Shown here: positions 8,493-16,367 of the stretch, piece after piece
Position numbering within the stretch: position 1 is the stretch's first letter
Layout: each line of letters starts with the position of its first letter
Assembly: GCF_003265325.1 (NCBI RefSeq)
Contig: NZ_QGNX01000001.1
Location: 868,001-932,000 of the forward strand
Direction of reading: 5' to 3'
From: Oceanibium sediminis
GTDB taxonomy: Bacteria > Pseudomonadota > Alphaproteobacteria > Rhodobacterales > Rhodobacteraceae
DNA length: 64,000 bases
Position numbers and translations under genes: made by a program
The notes under the pieces: model-generated
What the model saw: the letters and a program-made list of their open reading frames with translations, nothing else
Databases searched by the model: none
Told to the model about the DNA's origin: nothing

Positions 8493-9440
8493 TCAGCCCC
8501 GCCCGAGAGGGGACTTCTGCCAGGCCAGTGCCGCCAGCGCCAGGTCGCCGAGGCCAAGGCCGCGGAAGACGAAGGCGGTGCGCTCGTCCGGGGCAGAGCG
8601 GCCCGTGATCGTGCCCATGACCAGCCCGGTCAGGTCTCCGTCAACGTCCTTGGGATCGGCCAGCTTGACGGGCAGGGTTTCTTCCTGCGCCAGGTCGTCG
8701 ATCACCAGCCGGTCCAGCCCGGCGAAGGTGTCCTTGTGCCAGGGCGCGGCCAGGTCCACGACCGACACGAAGCACCCGGCCCCCAGCCAGGCGGCATCGA
8801 GGAACGGCCCGCTGACGCCGGTGTGGGTGACTGTGGTCACGGCAAGGTCCACGTCACTGAGCGCGTCCTTCGGGGTGTCGCACACCTCTGCCGTCAGCCC
8901 GTGGCTGTCCGCATGGACGATCAGCGCGTCGATATTGGGCCGCCCCCGCCCCGAGATCTTGATCCGTTTCAGCGGAAACATGTCCATGTAGGCATCCAGG
9001 TGGCTGCGCGCCTGCGTGCCGGTGCCCACGAAGCCGACGGACTCCGCCTGCGGGTTCGCCATGTATTTCGCCGCCAGCGCGCTGAGCGCGGCAGTGCGCA
9101 CCGCCGTGACCCAGTTGCCGTCCACCGTGGCCAGTGGCAGGCCGGTGGTCCCGTCCAGCAGGGTGACCAGCCCGTTGATCTGGGGCAGGCCGATGTCGCT
9201 GTTCCTGGGGTTCAGCACCAGCGACTTGGTGGCCACCAGGGGCGGGTCGCTCATCGCCGAAAAGGTCGCCATCATGTAGCGCCCGTCGGGCGGGGTGATG
9301 ACGGATTTCGGGCCGCCCCAGACCTCGTTCCTCGTGGTGCCGCGGATCAGATGCTCCAGCATCGCGATGGAGTCCTGCGCGCTGATCCCGAGCGCGTCGA
9401 GGTCGGCTTCGGCCAGGTGCGGGATATGGGTGGTGGCCAT
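8493..9440 (-). CDS. Ornithine cyclodeaminase/mu-crystallin family protein (possible Pyr2C reductase)
   Basis: A 315-residue NAD(P)-binding protein. The Rossmann motif GFVGTGTQARSHLDAY is at about 135-150, preceded by RTAALSALAAKYMA, which is typical of the OCD family. The family includes ornithine cyclodeaminase, alanine dehydrogenase, ketimine reductases and delta-1-pyrroline-2-carboxylate reductase. Here the neighbours are a proline-racemase-like protein, a class IV aminotransferase and an amino-acid importer. A reductase for cyclic imines from hydroxyproline or D-amino-acid breakdown is therefore the best inference. It ends the GntR-aapJQMP transcription unit, 21 nt after the aminotransferase. 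Confidence 0.8.
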   Translation of the reverse strand: MATTHIPHLAEADLDALGISAQDSIAMLEHLIRGTTRNEVWGGPKSVITPPDGRYMMATFSAMSDPPLVATKSLVLNPRNSDIGLPQINGLVTLLDGTTGLPLATVDGNWVTAVRTAALSALAAKYMANPQAESVGFVGTGTQARSHLDAYMDMFPLKRIKISGRGRPNIDALIVHADSHGLTAEVCDTPKDALSDVDLAVTTVTHTGVSGPFLDAAWLGAGCFVSVVDLAAPWHKDTFAGLDRLVIDDLAQEETLPVKLADPKDVDGDLTGLVMGTITGRSAPDERTAFVFRGLGLGDLALAALAWQKSPLGRG

Positions 9441-9461
9441 CAGGCGTCTCCTTTGCGGGGA

Positions 9462-10382
9462 TCAGGCGGTGTCGCGGCGGATCAGGTCCTTGTAGAGCGC
9501 CTGGATCCGCTCAAGTATCGGGCCGCGCCCGCCGTTTTCGCCGATCGGCTTGCCGTCGATTTCTGCCACCGGGGTCTGCGCGCCGAAGGTGCCGGTCAGG
9601 AAGGCCTCGTCCGCGCCGTAGGCGTCCACCAGCGAGAAGTTGCGTTCAAACACCGGGATGTCGTTTTCCCGGCACAGGTTGATGACGTTCTGGCGGGTGA
9701 CGCCGTTCATGCAGTAGTCCCCGGTCGAGGTCCACACCTGCCCCTTGCGCACGACGAAGAAGTTGCAGGCGTTGGTGGTGTTGACGAAGCCATGGGGGTC
9801 CAGCATCAGCGCCTCGTCCGCGCCGGCCTGTTCGGCCTGCAGGCAGCCGATGACGCAGTTCAGCTTGGAATGGCTGTTGTACTTGGCGTCCTGGCTCATC
9901 GGCAGGCCGCGCACCTGCGGCACGGTGGCCAGGCGGATGCCCTTCTTCTGCACGTTCTGGGCGGGTTTGGAGTGCTCCATGATGATCACCACCGTCGGCC
10001 CTGAGCGGGACAGCGCGGGGTGCTGGAACGGCTTGGCCTTCACGCCGCGCGTCACCATCAGGCGGCAGTGCACGTCCGTGGTCATGCCGTTGGCCTCCGC
10101 CGTCATGGTAAGCGCGTCGAGGATGCCCTGCCGGTCCATCCCGATATCGAGGCTGACGGCTTTGCAGCTGTCGAACAGCCGGTCCATGTGGGCATCGAAG
10201 AAGGCCCATTTGCCGTCGTAAAGGCGCATCCCTTCCCACATGCCGTCGCCCAGCATGAAGCCGGAGTCATAGACCGAGACCATCGCTTCGGAGCGGTGCT
10301 TCAGCGCGCCGTTCACGTAGATCTTGATATCCTGGTTGCGGATATCCTCCTCGGCATCGTGGGTGGTTTTCTTTTCGGACAT
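9462..10382 (-). CDS. Class IV aminotransferase, D-amino-acid transaminase-like
   Basis: A 306-residue PLP enzyme of fold type IV. The N-terminal strand IYVNGALKHRSEAMVSVYDSGF and the GMWEGMRLYDG segment match the D-alanine/branched-chain aminotransferase fold. The likely PLP lysine is K173 in SHSKLNCVIG, with the cofactor-binding TNACNFF segment near residue 205. The N-terminal 18 residues are charged and variable. It probably transfers the amino group of a D-amino acid or related substrate. The next gene upstream encodes a racemase-like protein, so an epimerise-then-transaminate route is plausible; branched-chain or 4-amino-4-deoxychorismate-type activities are alternatives. Confidence 0.8.
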   Translation of the reverse strand: MSEKKTTHDAEEDIRNQDIKIYVNGALKHRSEAMVSVYDSGFMLGDGMWEGMRLYDGKWAFFDAHMDRLFDSCKAVSLDIGMDRQGILDALTMTAEANGMTTDVHCRLMVTRGVKAKPFQHPALSRSGPTVVIIMEHSKPAQNVQKKGIRLATVPQVRGLPMSQDAKYNSHSKLNCVIGCLQAEQAGADEALMLDPHGFVNTTNACNFFVVRKGQVWTSTGDYCMNGVTRQNVINLCRENDIPVFERNFSLVDAYGADEAFLTGTFGAQTPVAEIDGKPIGENGGRGPILERIQALYKDLIRRDTA

Positions 10383-10411
10383 CTCGCGTCTCTCCTATCG
10401 GGGCGGGGCTC

Positions 10412-11440
10412 TCAGGCGCCGGGCCATGTGTCGCCGACGCGATAGCCCTCGGGCCATGGGTCGGTGGGGTCAAGCATCATCTGGTGCGTGCCGGTGATCC
10501 AGGCGCGCCCGGAAACGGCGGGCAGGATCGCGGGGGTGTCGCCAAGGCTCAGCCGGTCCTTGATCTGGCCCCGGAACTCGGACCCGATGATCGAGCGGGC
10601 GACCAGCGTGTCGCCCCAGTCCATCAGCCCCTGTGCGGCCAGCAGCGCCATGCGCGCGCTGACGGCGGTGCCGGTGGGGGAGCGGTCGATCTTGCCCGGG
10701 CGGATGGCGACGGCGTGGCGGGTGGTCAGGGTGGCCCCCTCGCGGGTCAGGGCACCGGCGAAAAGGCAGAAGGAAAAGTGCCGCCAGTCGGGCAGGGTCG
10801 GGTGGGTGAAGCCGATCTGGTCGTCCGCCGCCGCGGTGATCCGTGTGCCAAGCTCCGCCAGGTGGCGCGCGTTGCTGGCCTCCAGCGTCAGCCCGGCGGT
10901 GTCGGCGTCCACGATCACGAAACTGTCGCCGCCAAAGCCGGTGTGCACCGACAGCGGGCCGACGCCCGGGACGTCCAGCGTTTGTGCGCCCGCATTGGCG
11001 AAGGAGGGCATGTTGGTCAGCGTCACCTGTTCCACCGCGCCGTTGCGGCAGGTCGCCTCCACCTCGACCAGGCCGCCGGGGGCTTCCAGCGTCAGGCGGG
11101 TGAGGGGTTCTTCCATGGGCAGGATGCCGGTTTCCAGCAGCACCGTGGCGACGCAGATGGTGTTGGAGCCGGACATCGGCGGCGTGTCGGCGGGCTCCAT
11201 GATCAGGAAGCCCATCTGGGCGCGCGGATCCTTCGGGGGCACCAGCAGGTTGACGTGTTTATGCACCCCGCCCCGGGGCTCGTTCAGGACGAAGTTGCGC
11301 AAGCTCTCGTCGCGGGCGAGGAAGCTGCGCTGTTCCCAAAGGCTATCGCCCGGTGGCGGGGCGACGCCGCCGACGATGACGTCGCCGACCTCCCCGCCGG
11401 CGTGGGCGCTGACGATGTGGACGGAGCGGGTGCTGCGCAT
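10412..11440 (-). CDS. Proline racemase family protein with Ser90/Thr256 in place of both catalytic cysteines
   Basis: A 342-residue member of the proline racemase/4-hydroxyproline epimerase/trans-3-hydroxyproline dehydratase family. Classical racemases have two catalytic cysteines, in MCGHGT and in SPCGTG. Here the matching segments read MSGSNT (S90) and SPTGTA (T256), so neither cysteine is present and the GHG of the first motif is lost. A Thr at the second position is associated with trans-3-hydroxyproline dehydratases; the Ser/Thr combination suggests a dehydratase-like or other non-racemising reaction. It starts at ATG 11440, 1 nt after the aapP-like stop, so translation is coupled to the transporter. 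Confidence 0.8.
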   Translation of the reverse strand: MRSTRSVHIVSAHAGGEVGDVIVGGVAPPPGDSLWEQRSFLARDESLRNFVLNEPRGGVHKHVNLLVPPKDPRAQMGFLIMEPADTPPMSGSNTICVATVLLETGILPMEEPLTRLTLEAPGGLVEVEATCRNGAVEQVTLTNMPSFANAGAQTLDVPGVGPLSVHTGFGGDSFVIVDADTAGLTLEASNARHLAELGTRITAAADDQIGFTHPTLPDWRHFSFCLFAGALTREGATLTTRHAVAIRPGKIDRSPTGTAVSARMALLAAQGLMDWGDTLVARSIIGSEFRGQIKDRLSLGDTPAILPAVSGRAWITGTHQMMLDPTDPWPEGYRVGDTWPGA

Positions 11441-11441
11441 G

Positions 11442-12182
11442 TCAGTCCCCCAGGATCTGTTCGAGGAACCGGCGGGTTTCCGGGGCGCTGGGCGAGTCGA
11501 AGAAACGGTCCGGCGGGGCCTGTTCCACGATCCGGCCATCGGCCATGAAGACGACCCGGTCCGCCACGCTGCGCGCGAAGCCCATTTCGTGGGTGACGCA
11601 GATCATGGTCATGCCGCCCTCGGCCAGGGCGACCATGGCGTCCAGCACCTCGCCCACCATTTCGGGGTCCAGTGCGCTTGTCGGTTCGTCGAACAGCATG
11701 ATGCGCGGTTCCATGCAGAGTGCGCGGGCGATGGCGACGCGCTGCTGCTGGCCGCCGGACAGCTGGTCGGGGAACTTGTCGGCCTGGTTGTCGATGCGCA
11801 TCCGCTCCAACTCCCGGCGGGCGATCTGCTCGGCCTCGGCGCGGGGGGTGCCGCGCACGCGGATGCGGGGCAGGGCGCAGTTTTCCAGCACGCTGAGGTG
11901 GGGGAACAGGTTGAAGTCCTGGAACACCATGCCGACCTCGCGGCGCACCTCGCGGATGGCGTCGTCATCGTCGGTCAGCTCGGTCCCCTCGACCTTGATC
12001 GTGCCCGCGCTGTGCACCTCCAGGCGGTTGATGCAGCGGATCAGCGTGGACTTGCCGGACCCGGACGGGCCGCAGATCACCACGCGCTCGCCCTCATCCA
12101 CGGACAGGGACACGTCCTTCAACGCGATGAAGGCGCCGTAGCGCTTGACCACGCCATGCAGGTAGATCGCCGGCTCAGACAT
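11442..12182 (-). CDS. aapP: Polar amino-acid ABC importer ATPase AapP-type
   Basis: A 246-residue ATPase: Walker [11 protein letters not shown] near 36-45, signature [16 protein letters not shown] near 140, Walker [16 protein letters not shown] near 160. It matches the GlnQ/AapP/HisP polar amino-acid group. The ATG at 12182 lies 8 nt inside the 3' end of the permease gene, giving translational coupling; a longer upstream extension overlaps the permease and is rejected. It energises AapJQM uptake of polar or L-amino acids. Confidence 0.93.
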   Translation of the reverse strand: MSEPAIYLHGVVKRYGAFIALKDVSLSVDEGERVVICGPSGSGKSTLIRCINRLEVHSAGTIKVEGTELTDDDDAIREVRREVGMVFQDFNLFPHLSVLENCALPRIRVRGTPRAEAEQIARRELERMRIDNQADKFPDQLSGGQQQRVAIARALCMEPRIMLFDEPTSALDPEMVGEVLDAMVALAEGGMTMICVTHEMGFARSVADRVVFMADGRIVEQAPPDRFFDSPSAPETRRFLEQILGD

Positions 12183-13254
12183 GGGACAACCTTGAACGCC
12201 GTTCGAGGTAGGCGCCATAGCGCGACAGCCCGAAGACGAAGATGAAATAGACCAGCGCGACAAAGACGTAGACCTCCACGTAATAGGCGCCCCATTCCCC
12301 CCGCCCGACGGCGGCCGAGGCAGAGGCGGTGACCTCGAAAAAGCCGATGATCGTCACGATGGAGGTTTCCTTGAAGGTGATCACCACCTGGTTGATGGTC
12401 GAGGGCAGGGTGTTGCGGAACGCCTGGGGCAGGATGATGTCCAGCACCGTCGAGCGGTAGGTCATGCCAAGGGCCTGTGCGGCCTCCTCCTGGCCCTTGG
12501 GGATGGACTGGATGCCCGCGCGGATGATTTCCGCCTGGTAGGCGGCGTAGAACAGCGCGAAGCCGAAGATCACGCGCCCCAGTTTCGTGCCCTGCGCCCA
12601 GTCGGGCAGCACGAAGGGCACCACGACGGCGGCGGCGAAAAGGATCGTCAGCAGCGGCAGGGAACGCACCGTGTCGATGAAGATCGCCGCCATCCAGGAA
12701 ATGATCGGCAGGTTGGAGCGCCGCGCCAGCGCCAGCACCACCGCCAGCGGCATCCCGATCACGAAGACGGAGGCGAAGATGAACACCGTCAGCGCCAGCC
12801 CGCCCCATTGTTCCGAGGTGACGACCTCCAGCCCGAAGACCCCGCCGTGCAGCAGGATCACGAAGCTGCCGAAGCCCGCCAGCCACAGGCCCAGAAGCCG
12901 CCACATGCCCCACATCGCGGGCCAGCAGGACAGGCCCATGGTGGCGATGATGATCGCGCAGCCAAGGGCCGAGCGCCAGTGCTGCTCATACGGGTAGAGG
13001 CCGAACAGGATCAGCCGCCCGCGCGCGTCGATCACGGCCCAGCAGGCCCCGGCGGCGTCCTTGCAGGCCTCGGCGTTTTCTTCGGACCAGACGGCGTCCA
13101 GCAGGGCCCAGGACAGCACGGTGGTGATCAGCCACAGCAGGGCGAGGCCCGACACCACGGTGACGATCCCGTCGAACCATGTCGAAAACAGCCGCCGGCG
13201 CAGGTAGGCGAGGCGCGAGTCGCCGGGCGGCGGGGCGAGGGTTGCATCGCTCAT
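12175..13254 (-). CDS. aapM: Polar amino-acid ABC permease AapM-type
   Basis: A 359-residue permease. The C-terminal two-thirds is a HisM/GlnP core with the EAA loop GQEEAAQALGMTYRSTVLDIILPQAFRNTLPS. The N-terminus carries extra membrane segments, as in AapM of rhizobia and BztC of Rhodobacter. TVRSLPLLTILFAAA is a typical core helix. A paired-cysteine loop (EACKDAAGACWAVID) near residues 62-76 lies in the periplasmic N-terminal insert. Its ATG overlaps the aapQ stop by 1 nt (TGATG). Confidence 0.9.
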   Translation of the reverse strand: MSDATLAPPPGDSRLAYLRRRLFSTWFDGIVTVVSGLALLWLITTVLSWALLDAVWSEENAEACKDAAGACWAVIDARGRLILFGLYPYEQHWRSALGCAIIIATMGLSCWPAMWGMWRLLGLWLAGFGSFVILLHGGVFGLEVVTSEQWGGLALTVFIFASVFVIGMPLAVVLALARRSNLPIISWMAAIFIDTVRSLPLLTILFAAAVVVPFVLPDWAQGTKLGRVIFGFALFYAAYQAEIIRAGIQSIPKGQEEAAQALGMTYRSTVLDIILPQAFRNTLPSTINQVVITFKETSIVTIIGFFEVTASASAAVGRGEWGAYYVEVYVFVALVYFIFVFGLSRYGAYLERRSRLSHV

Positions 13255-14387
13255 CAGCTGCGCCCCTTGATGGCCAGGCGGGCGTTGATCGTGTTCATGA
13301 TCCCCCCGATCACGTAGTTGATCGCCAGGAAGCCGCCCATCAGCAGGAGCAGCAGCTCAATCGTCTGCCCGCTTTGATTGATCGAGGTGGAGACGACCAT
13401 GAAGTAATCCGGATACCCGATGGCGACGCCCAGCGTGGTGGCCTTCATCAGCCAGATGTACTGGTTCGTCAGCGCGGGCAGCATGGCGCGGATCGCCAGC
13501 GGGATGTGGACGAAACGCATGATCTGCCAGGAGGACAGGCCAAGGGCCTTCGCGGCCTCCAACCGGCCCCGGTCCACGGACAGGAAGCCGCCGCGCACGA
13601 TTTCCGCGACATAGGCGCCGCCGAACATCATGATGGCTATCAGCAGCGCGGCGAATTCCGGTTTGACCGTCAGCCCGCCGACGAAGCGCAGACCGCGCAG
13701 TTCGGGGATGCTGACAAGCGGCATGTCCGGTGCGCGCCCGGTCAGCAGCAGCACCGTGAACAGCGCCGCCAGCGCGCCAAGGCCAAGCACCCAGGTCAGC
13801 CCGCTGCGGGTGCCGCCCATCCGGCGCGCGGAAAAAAGGACGCCCAGCAGCCCCAGCGCAAGGATCGCCAGGTCCATCGCCGACAGGGCCGGGGCGGGCA
13901 GCATCAGCCCGCGGTTGGACAGGAAGCCCACGCCCGCAAGGTCGATCGCGCCGCGTGGCGGGGGCAGGTGGGTCAGGAGCGCGTACCAGAAGATGACTTG
14001 CAGGATCAGCGGCACGTTGCGGAACGTCTCGACGAAGATGGTGCCGAGGATGTTCAGCACCAGGTTCGAGGATATGCGCATCATGCCCACGACCAGCCCC
14101 GTCAGCGTTGCCGCCGCCAACCCCAGCAGGCCCACGTAGATCGTATTCAGGAAGCCCGCCAGCAGCATCCGGGAATAGGGCGAACGGTCCGACACCTCGA
14201 TCAGGGAAAAGTTGATCGGCCAGCCGGTGGAGCGTTCAAGGAAGCCGAAGCCCGTCGCGATCCCCTGGGAAACAAGGTTCTCGCGCGCTGTCAGCACGAA
14301 GCTGGCGAACAGCGCCACGGTGCCCAGCAGCACAAGGCCTTGGATCAGTGTGCCCCGCAGGGTTCTGTTTCGCCAGATTTTAAGCAT
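13254..14387 (-). CDS. aapQ: Polar amino-acid ABC permease AapQ-type
   Basis: A 377-residue permease. It has the family-typical long N-terminus (LIQGLVLLGTVALFASFVLTARENL), and TFVETFRNVPLILQ-like and GRLEAAKALGLSSWQIMRF segments are the core helix and EAA coupling loop. It pairs with AapM as the heterodimeric channel. It follows aapJ after a 54-nt gap containing a strong hairpin and overlaps aapM by 1 nt. Confidence 0.9.
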   Translation of the reverse strand: MLKIWRNRTLRGTLIQGLVLLGTVALFASFVLTARENLVSQGIATGFGFLERSTGWPINFSLIEVSDRSPYSRMLLAGFLNTIYVGLLGLAAATLTGLVVGMMRISSNLVLNILGTIFVETFRNVPLILQVIFWYALLTHLPPPRGAIDLAGVGFLSNRGLMLPAPALSAMDLAILALGLLGVLFSARRMGGTRSGLTWVLGLGALAALFTVLLLTGRAPDMPLVSIPELRGLRFVGGLTVKPEFAALLIAIMMFGGAYVAEIVRGGFLSVDRGRLEAAKALGLSSWQIMRFVHIPLAIRAMLPALTNQYIWLMKATTLGVAIGYPDYFMVVSTSINQSGQTIELLLLLMGGFLAINYVIGGIMNTINARLAIKGRS

Positions 14388-14408
14388 TGGAAAGCTCCGG
14401 AAAATGGT

Positions 14409-14433
14409 GGGCCCGGCTTCTGGCGCCGGGCCC
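14409..14433 (-). other. Intercistronic hairpin between aapJ and aapQ
   Basis: GGGCCCGGC (14409-14417) pairs with GCCGGGCCC (14425-14433), a perfect 9-bp GC stem with a 7-nt loop, 8 nt past the aapJ stop. No T-run follows. The position matches the liv, xyl and NitT hairpins in this window. Confidence 0.75.
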
Positions 14434-14441
14434 GGCCGTGA

Positions 14442-15479
14442 TCAGTCCAGAACCAACGGGTAGAGCAGGCCGCCGTTCTTCCACAGGCGGTTCGCGCCGC
14501 GCGGCAGCTTGTAGACGGAGTCATCGCCGACCGTGCGCTCATAGATCTCGCCATAATTGCCCACGGCCTTGATCATGTTGTAGGCCCAGTCGTCCGACAG
14601 GCCCAGACGCTCGCCCACGCCCGGGGACACGCCCAGCAGACGCTCGATCGAGGAAGAGGGCGGGTTGGCGCGGATTTCGTCCACGTTGTCCATGGTGATG
14701 CCGGCTTCTTCGGCCATCAGCAGGGCGGACATCATCCAGTTGATCACGTCGATGAAGCTGTCGTCGCCTTCGCGTGCGACGATGCCCTCGGGTTCCAGCG
14801 CCAGAACGGCGTCGAGGATCACGAAGTCATCGGGGTTCGGCGCGTTGAAGCGGGTGGCTGCCAGGAACGGCCCGAAGCCCGCCAGCGCGTCACAGCGCCC
14901 GGCGTAGAGGGCGGCGCGCAGCTCTTCGGGCTTTTCGAAGTTCAGTGCCTCGTAGCTGATGTCGCGCGCGCCCATGTAGTCCGCCACGATCCGCTCGATC
15001 GAGGTGCCGGCGTTGATGCAGAACACGCCGCCTTCCAGGTCCTCGGGCGTGCTGACGCCCAGGTCGGCGCGGGTCATGATGTTGGTCGGCCCGATGAAAT
15101 AGGGGCGCGAGTATTGCAGGCCCAGCTCGGTGTCGCGGCTCATCGTCCAGCCGGTCACCTTGATGATCACGTCGATATCGCCCGACTGAAGCGCGGGAAA
15201 GCGCTGCGCCCAGCTGACGGGGATGATCTGCAACGCGTCCGGGCTGCCCAGGATCGCGGTGGCCAGCGCCTTGCACATTTCGATGTCGAAACCGGACCAG
15301 GCGCCGTCATCGTCGACCTCGGCAAAGCCGAGATAGCTGCCGTTGTGCCCGGTGCACAGCAGGCTGCCGCGCTCCTTGATCATGTCGATGGTCGGCCCGC
15401 CTTCGGCGGCGGTTGCCGGCGTGGAGAGGGTGAGCGCGATGGCCGCGGCCCCCAGTGCCGATAGTGTTTTGTGGATCAT
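14442..15479 (-). CDS. aapJ: General L-amino-acid periplasmic binding protein AapJ-type
   Basis: A 345-residue exported receptor. The signal peptide is MIHKTLSALGAAAIALTL to about residue 24 (ATAA). The mature start TIDMIKERGSLLCTGHNGSYLGFAEVDDDG is characteristic of AapJ/BztA glutamate/glutamine/general L-amino-acid receptors, as are TGWTMSRDTELGLQ and WMMSALLMAEEAGI. The start has a perfect AGGAGG. The 45-nt gap after the GntR gene is extremely A-rich on the coding strand (runs of 8 and 6 A), an unstructured leader likely to aid translation. Confidence 0.92.
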   Translation of the reverse strand: MIHKTLSALGAAAIALTLSTPATAAEGGPTIDMIKERGSLLCTGHNGSYLGFAEVDDDGAWSGFDIEMCKALATAILGSPDALQIIPVSWAQRFPALQSGDIDVIIKVTGWTMSRDTELGLQYSRPYFIGPTNIMTRADLGVSTPEDLEGGVFCINAGTSIERIVADYMGARDISYEALNFEKPEELRAALYAGRCDALAGFGPFLAATRFNAPNPDDFVILDAVLALEPEGIVAREGDDSFIDVINWMMSALLMAEEAGITMDNVDEIRANPPSSSIERLLGVSPGVGERLGLSDDWAYNMIKAVGNYGEIYERTVGDDSVYKLPRGANRLWKNGGLLYPLVLD

Positions 15480-15524
15480 TTCAGTCCTCCTGTTGGGTCT
15501 TTGGTTTTTTGGTTTTTTTTGTCG

Positions 15525-16274
15525 TTATGGGTGACACGCCGGTGGCGGCGCATCGGGTAAGGGGAAGTCGGATGTGCCGACCTTGCCAAGGAAATCCAGC
15601 AGGCGGCGCTGGAACCCCTCGGCATGAACCTGCGCCAGGTGGTCGGCGCGGTCCGCGTCGCGCGCGGCGATGGCGGCGACCATGTGGTGATGTTCCTCGG
15701 CCAGCGGGGTGCGGTTTTCCGCCGTTTCAAGGTGGCGGAACTGCAGGTGCAGCAGCCGTCGCCCCTGGTCCAGCAGCGCGCCGTAGGTGTCCGCAAGGTA
15801 GCGGTTGCGGGCGGCCCGCGCGATTGTCATGTGGAAGGTCTTGTTCGCCTCGGACATTTCCAGGTGGTCGCGCGGGCGCACCGACTGGTCGAAGGCGTCC
15901 GCCGCCGCCTGCATCGCGGCAAGGTCCGCGTCGCTGCGCCGCTCTGCGGCCAGGCGGGTACAGACGCGCTGGGACAGCATCAGCGCCTCGATATAGCGGG
16001 GGAAGTCCGCCAGCTCGATCGGCGCGGCCACCGTGGAGCGGTTGGGCAGCATCACCACCAGCCCCTCGGCGGCAAGGCGGCTCAGCGCCTCGCGGATGGG
16101 CGAGCGGGACATGGCGAAACGCTGGGACAGCTGTGTTTCGTCCAGCGGCGCGCCGGGGGCGATGGTCAGGGCCAAGATTTCGCGGCGCAGCGTGTCATGG
16201 ACCAGCCCGGCACGTGCGCCCCGGCGGGCGGTGCCGGCTTCGTCACCGGGCAGCAGGGTCGCGCCCTCAGGCAT
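15525..16274 (-). CDS. GntR-family (FadR/FCD type) transcriptional regulator
   Basis: A 249-residue regulator. The winged helix is at about 25-90 (VHDTLRREILALTIAPGAPLDETQLSQRF, then SRSPIREALSRLAAEGLV), and the C-terminal helical FCD ligand domain holds the metal-binding histidine pattern (EANKTFHMTIARAARN and EEHHHMVAAIAARD). The start is ATG 16274; the frame is open far upstream but that region is antisense to the sulfatase gene. It lies at the head of the aap unit and is divergent from the choline-sulfatase-like gene, so it may control both. Ligands of FCD regulators are usually small carboxylates. Confidence 0.9.
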   Translation of the reverse strand: MPEGATLLPGDEAGTARRGARAGLVHDTLRREILALTIAPGAPLDETQLSQRFAMSRSPIREALSRLAAEGLVVMLPNRSTVAAPIELADFPRYIEALMLSQRVCTRLAAERRSDADLAAMQAAADAFDQSVRPRDHLEMSEANKTFHMTIARAARNRYLADTYGALLDQGRRLLHLQFRHLETAENRTPLAEEHHHMVAAIAARDADRADHLAQVHAEGFQRRLLDFLGKVGTSDFPLPDAPPPACHP

Positions 16275-16367
16275 GGTGGTTCGAAAGATTTGTCGACTCC
16301 ATGGGTTAACGCTAGCATCATGCCGACATGTTGTCGACAGCGACACCCAAAAGCCCGGAGACCCGGA
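16275..16367. promoter_or_regulatory. Divergent promoter region of GntR regulator and sulfatase
   Basis: This 93-bp gap between divergent genes contains TGTCGAC at 16291-16297 and the palindrome TGTCGACA at 16332-16339. Next to the latter is an imperfect inverted repeat, GCCGAC-atgtt-GTCGAC. These are candidate operators for the adjacent GntR protein. No convincing -35/-10 pair was identified. Confidence 0.4.

Noticed and set aside
10412-11440. Functional proline racemase or 4-hydroxyproline epimerase
   Set aside because: Both catalytic cysteines are replaced (Ser90, Thr256), so the name would overstate what is visible.
13179-14441. A 420-codon plus-strand open frame opposite aapQ
   Set aside because: The sequence is Gln/Arg/His-rich, typical of an antisense shadow of a membrane protein gene; aapQ is conserved in its operon.
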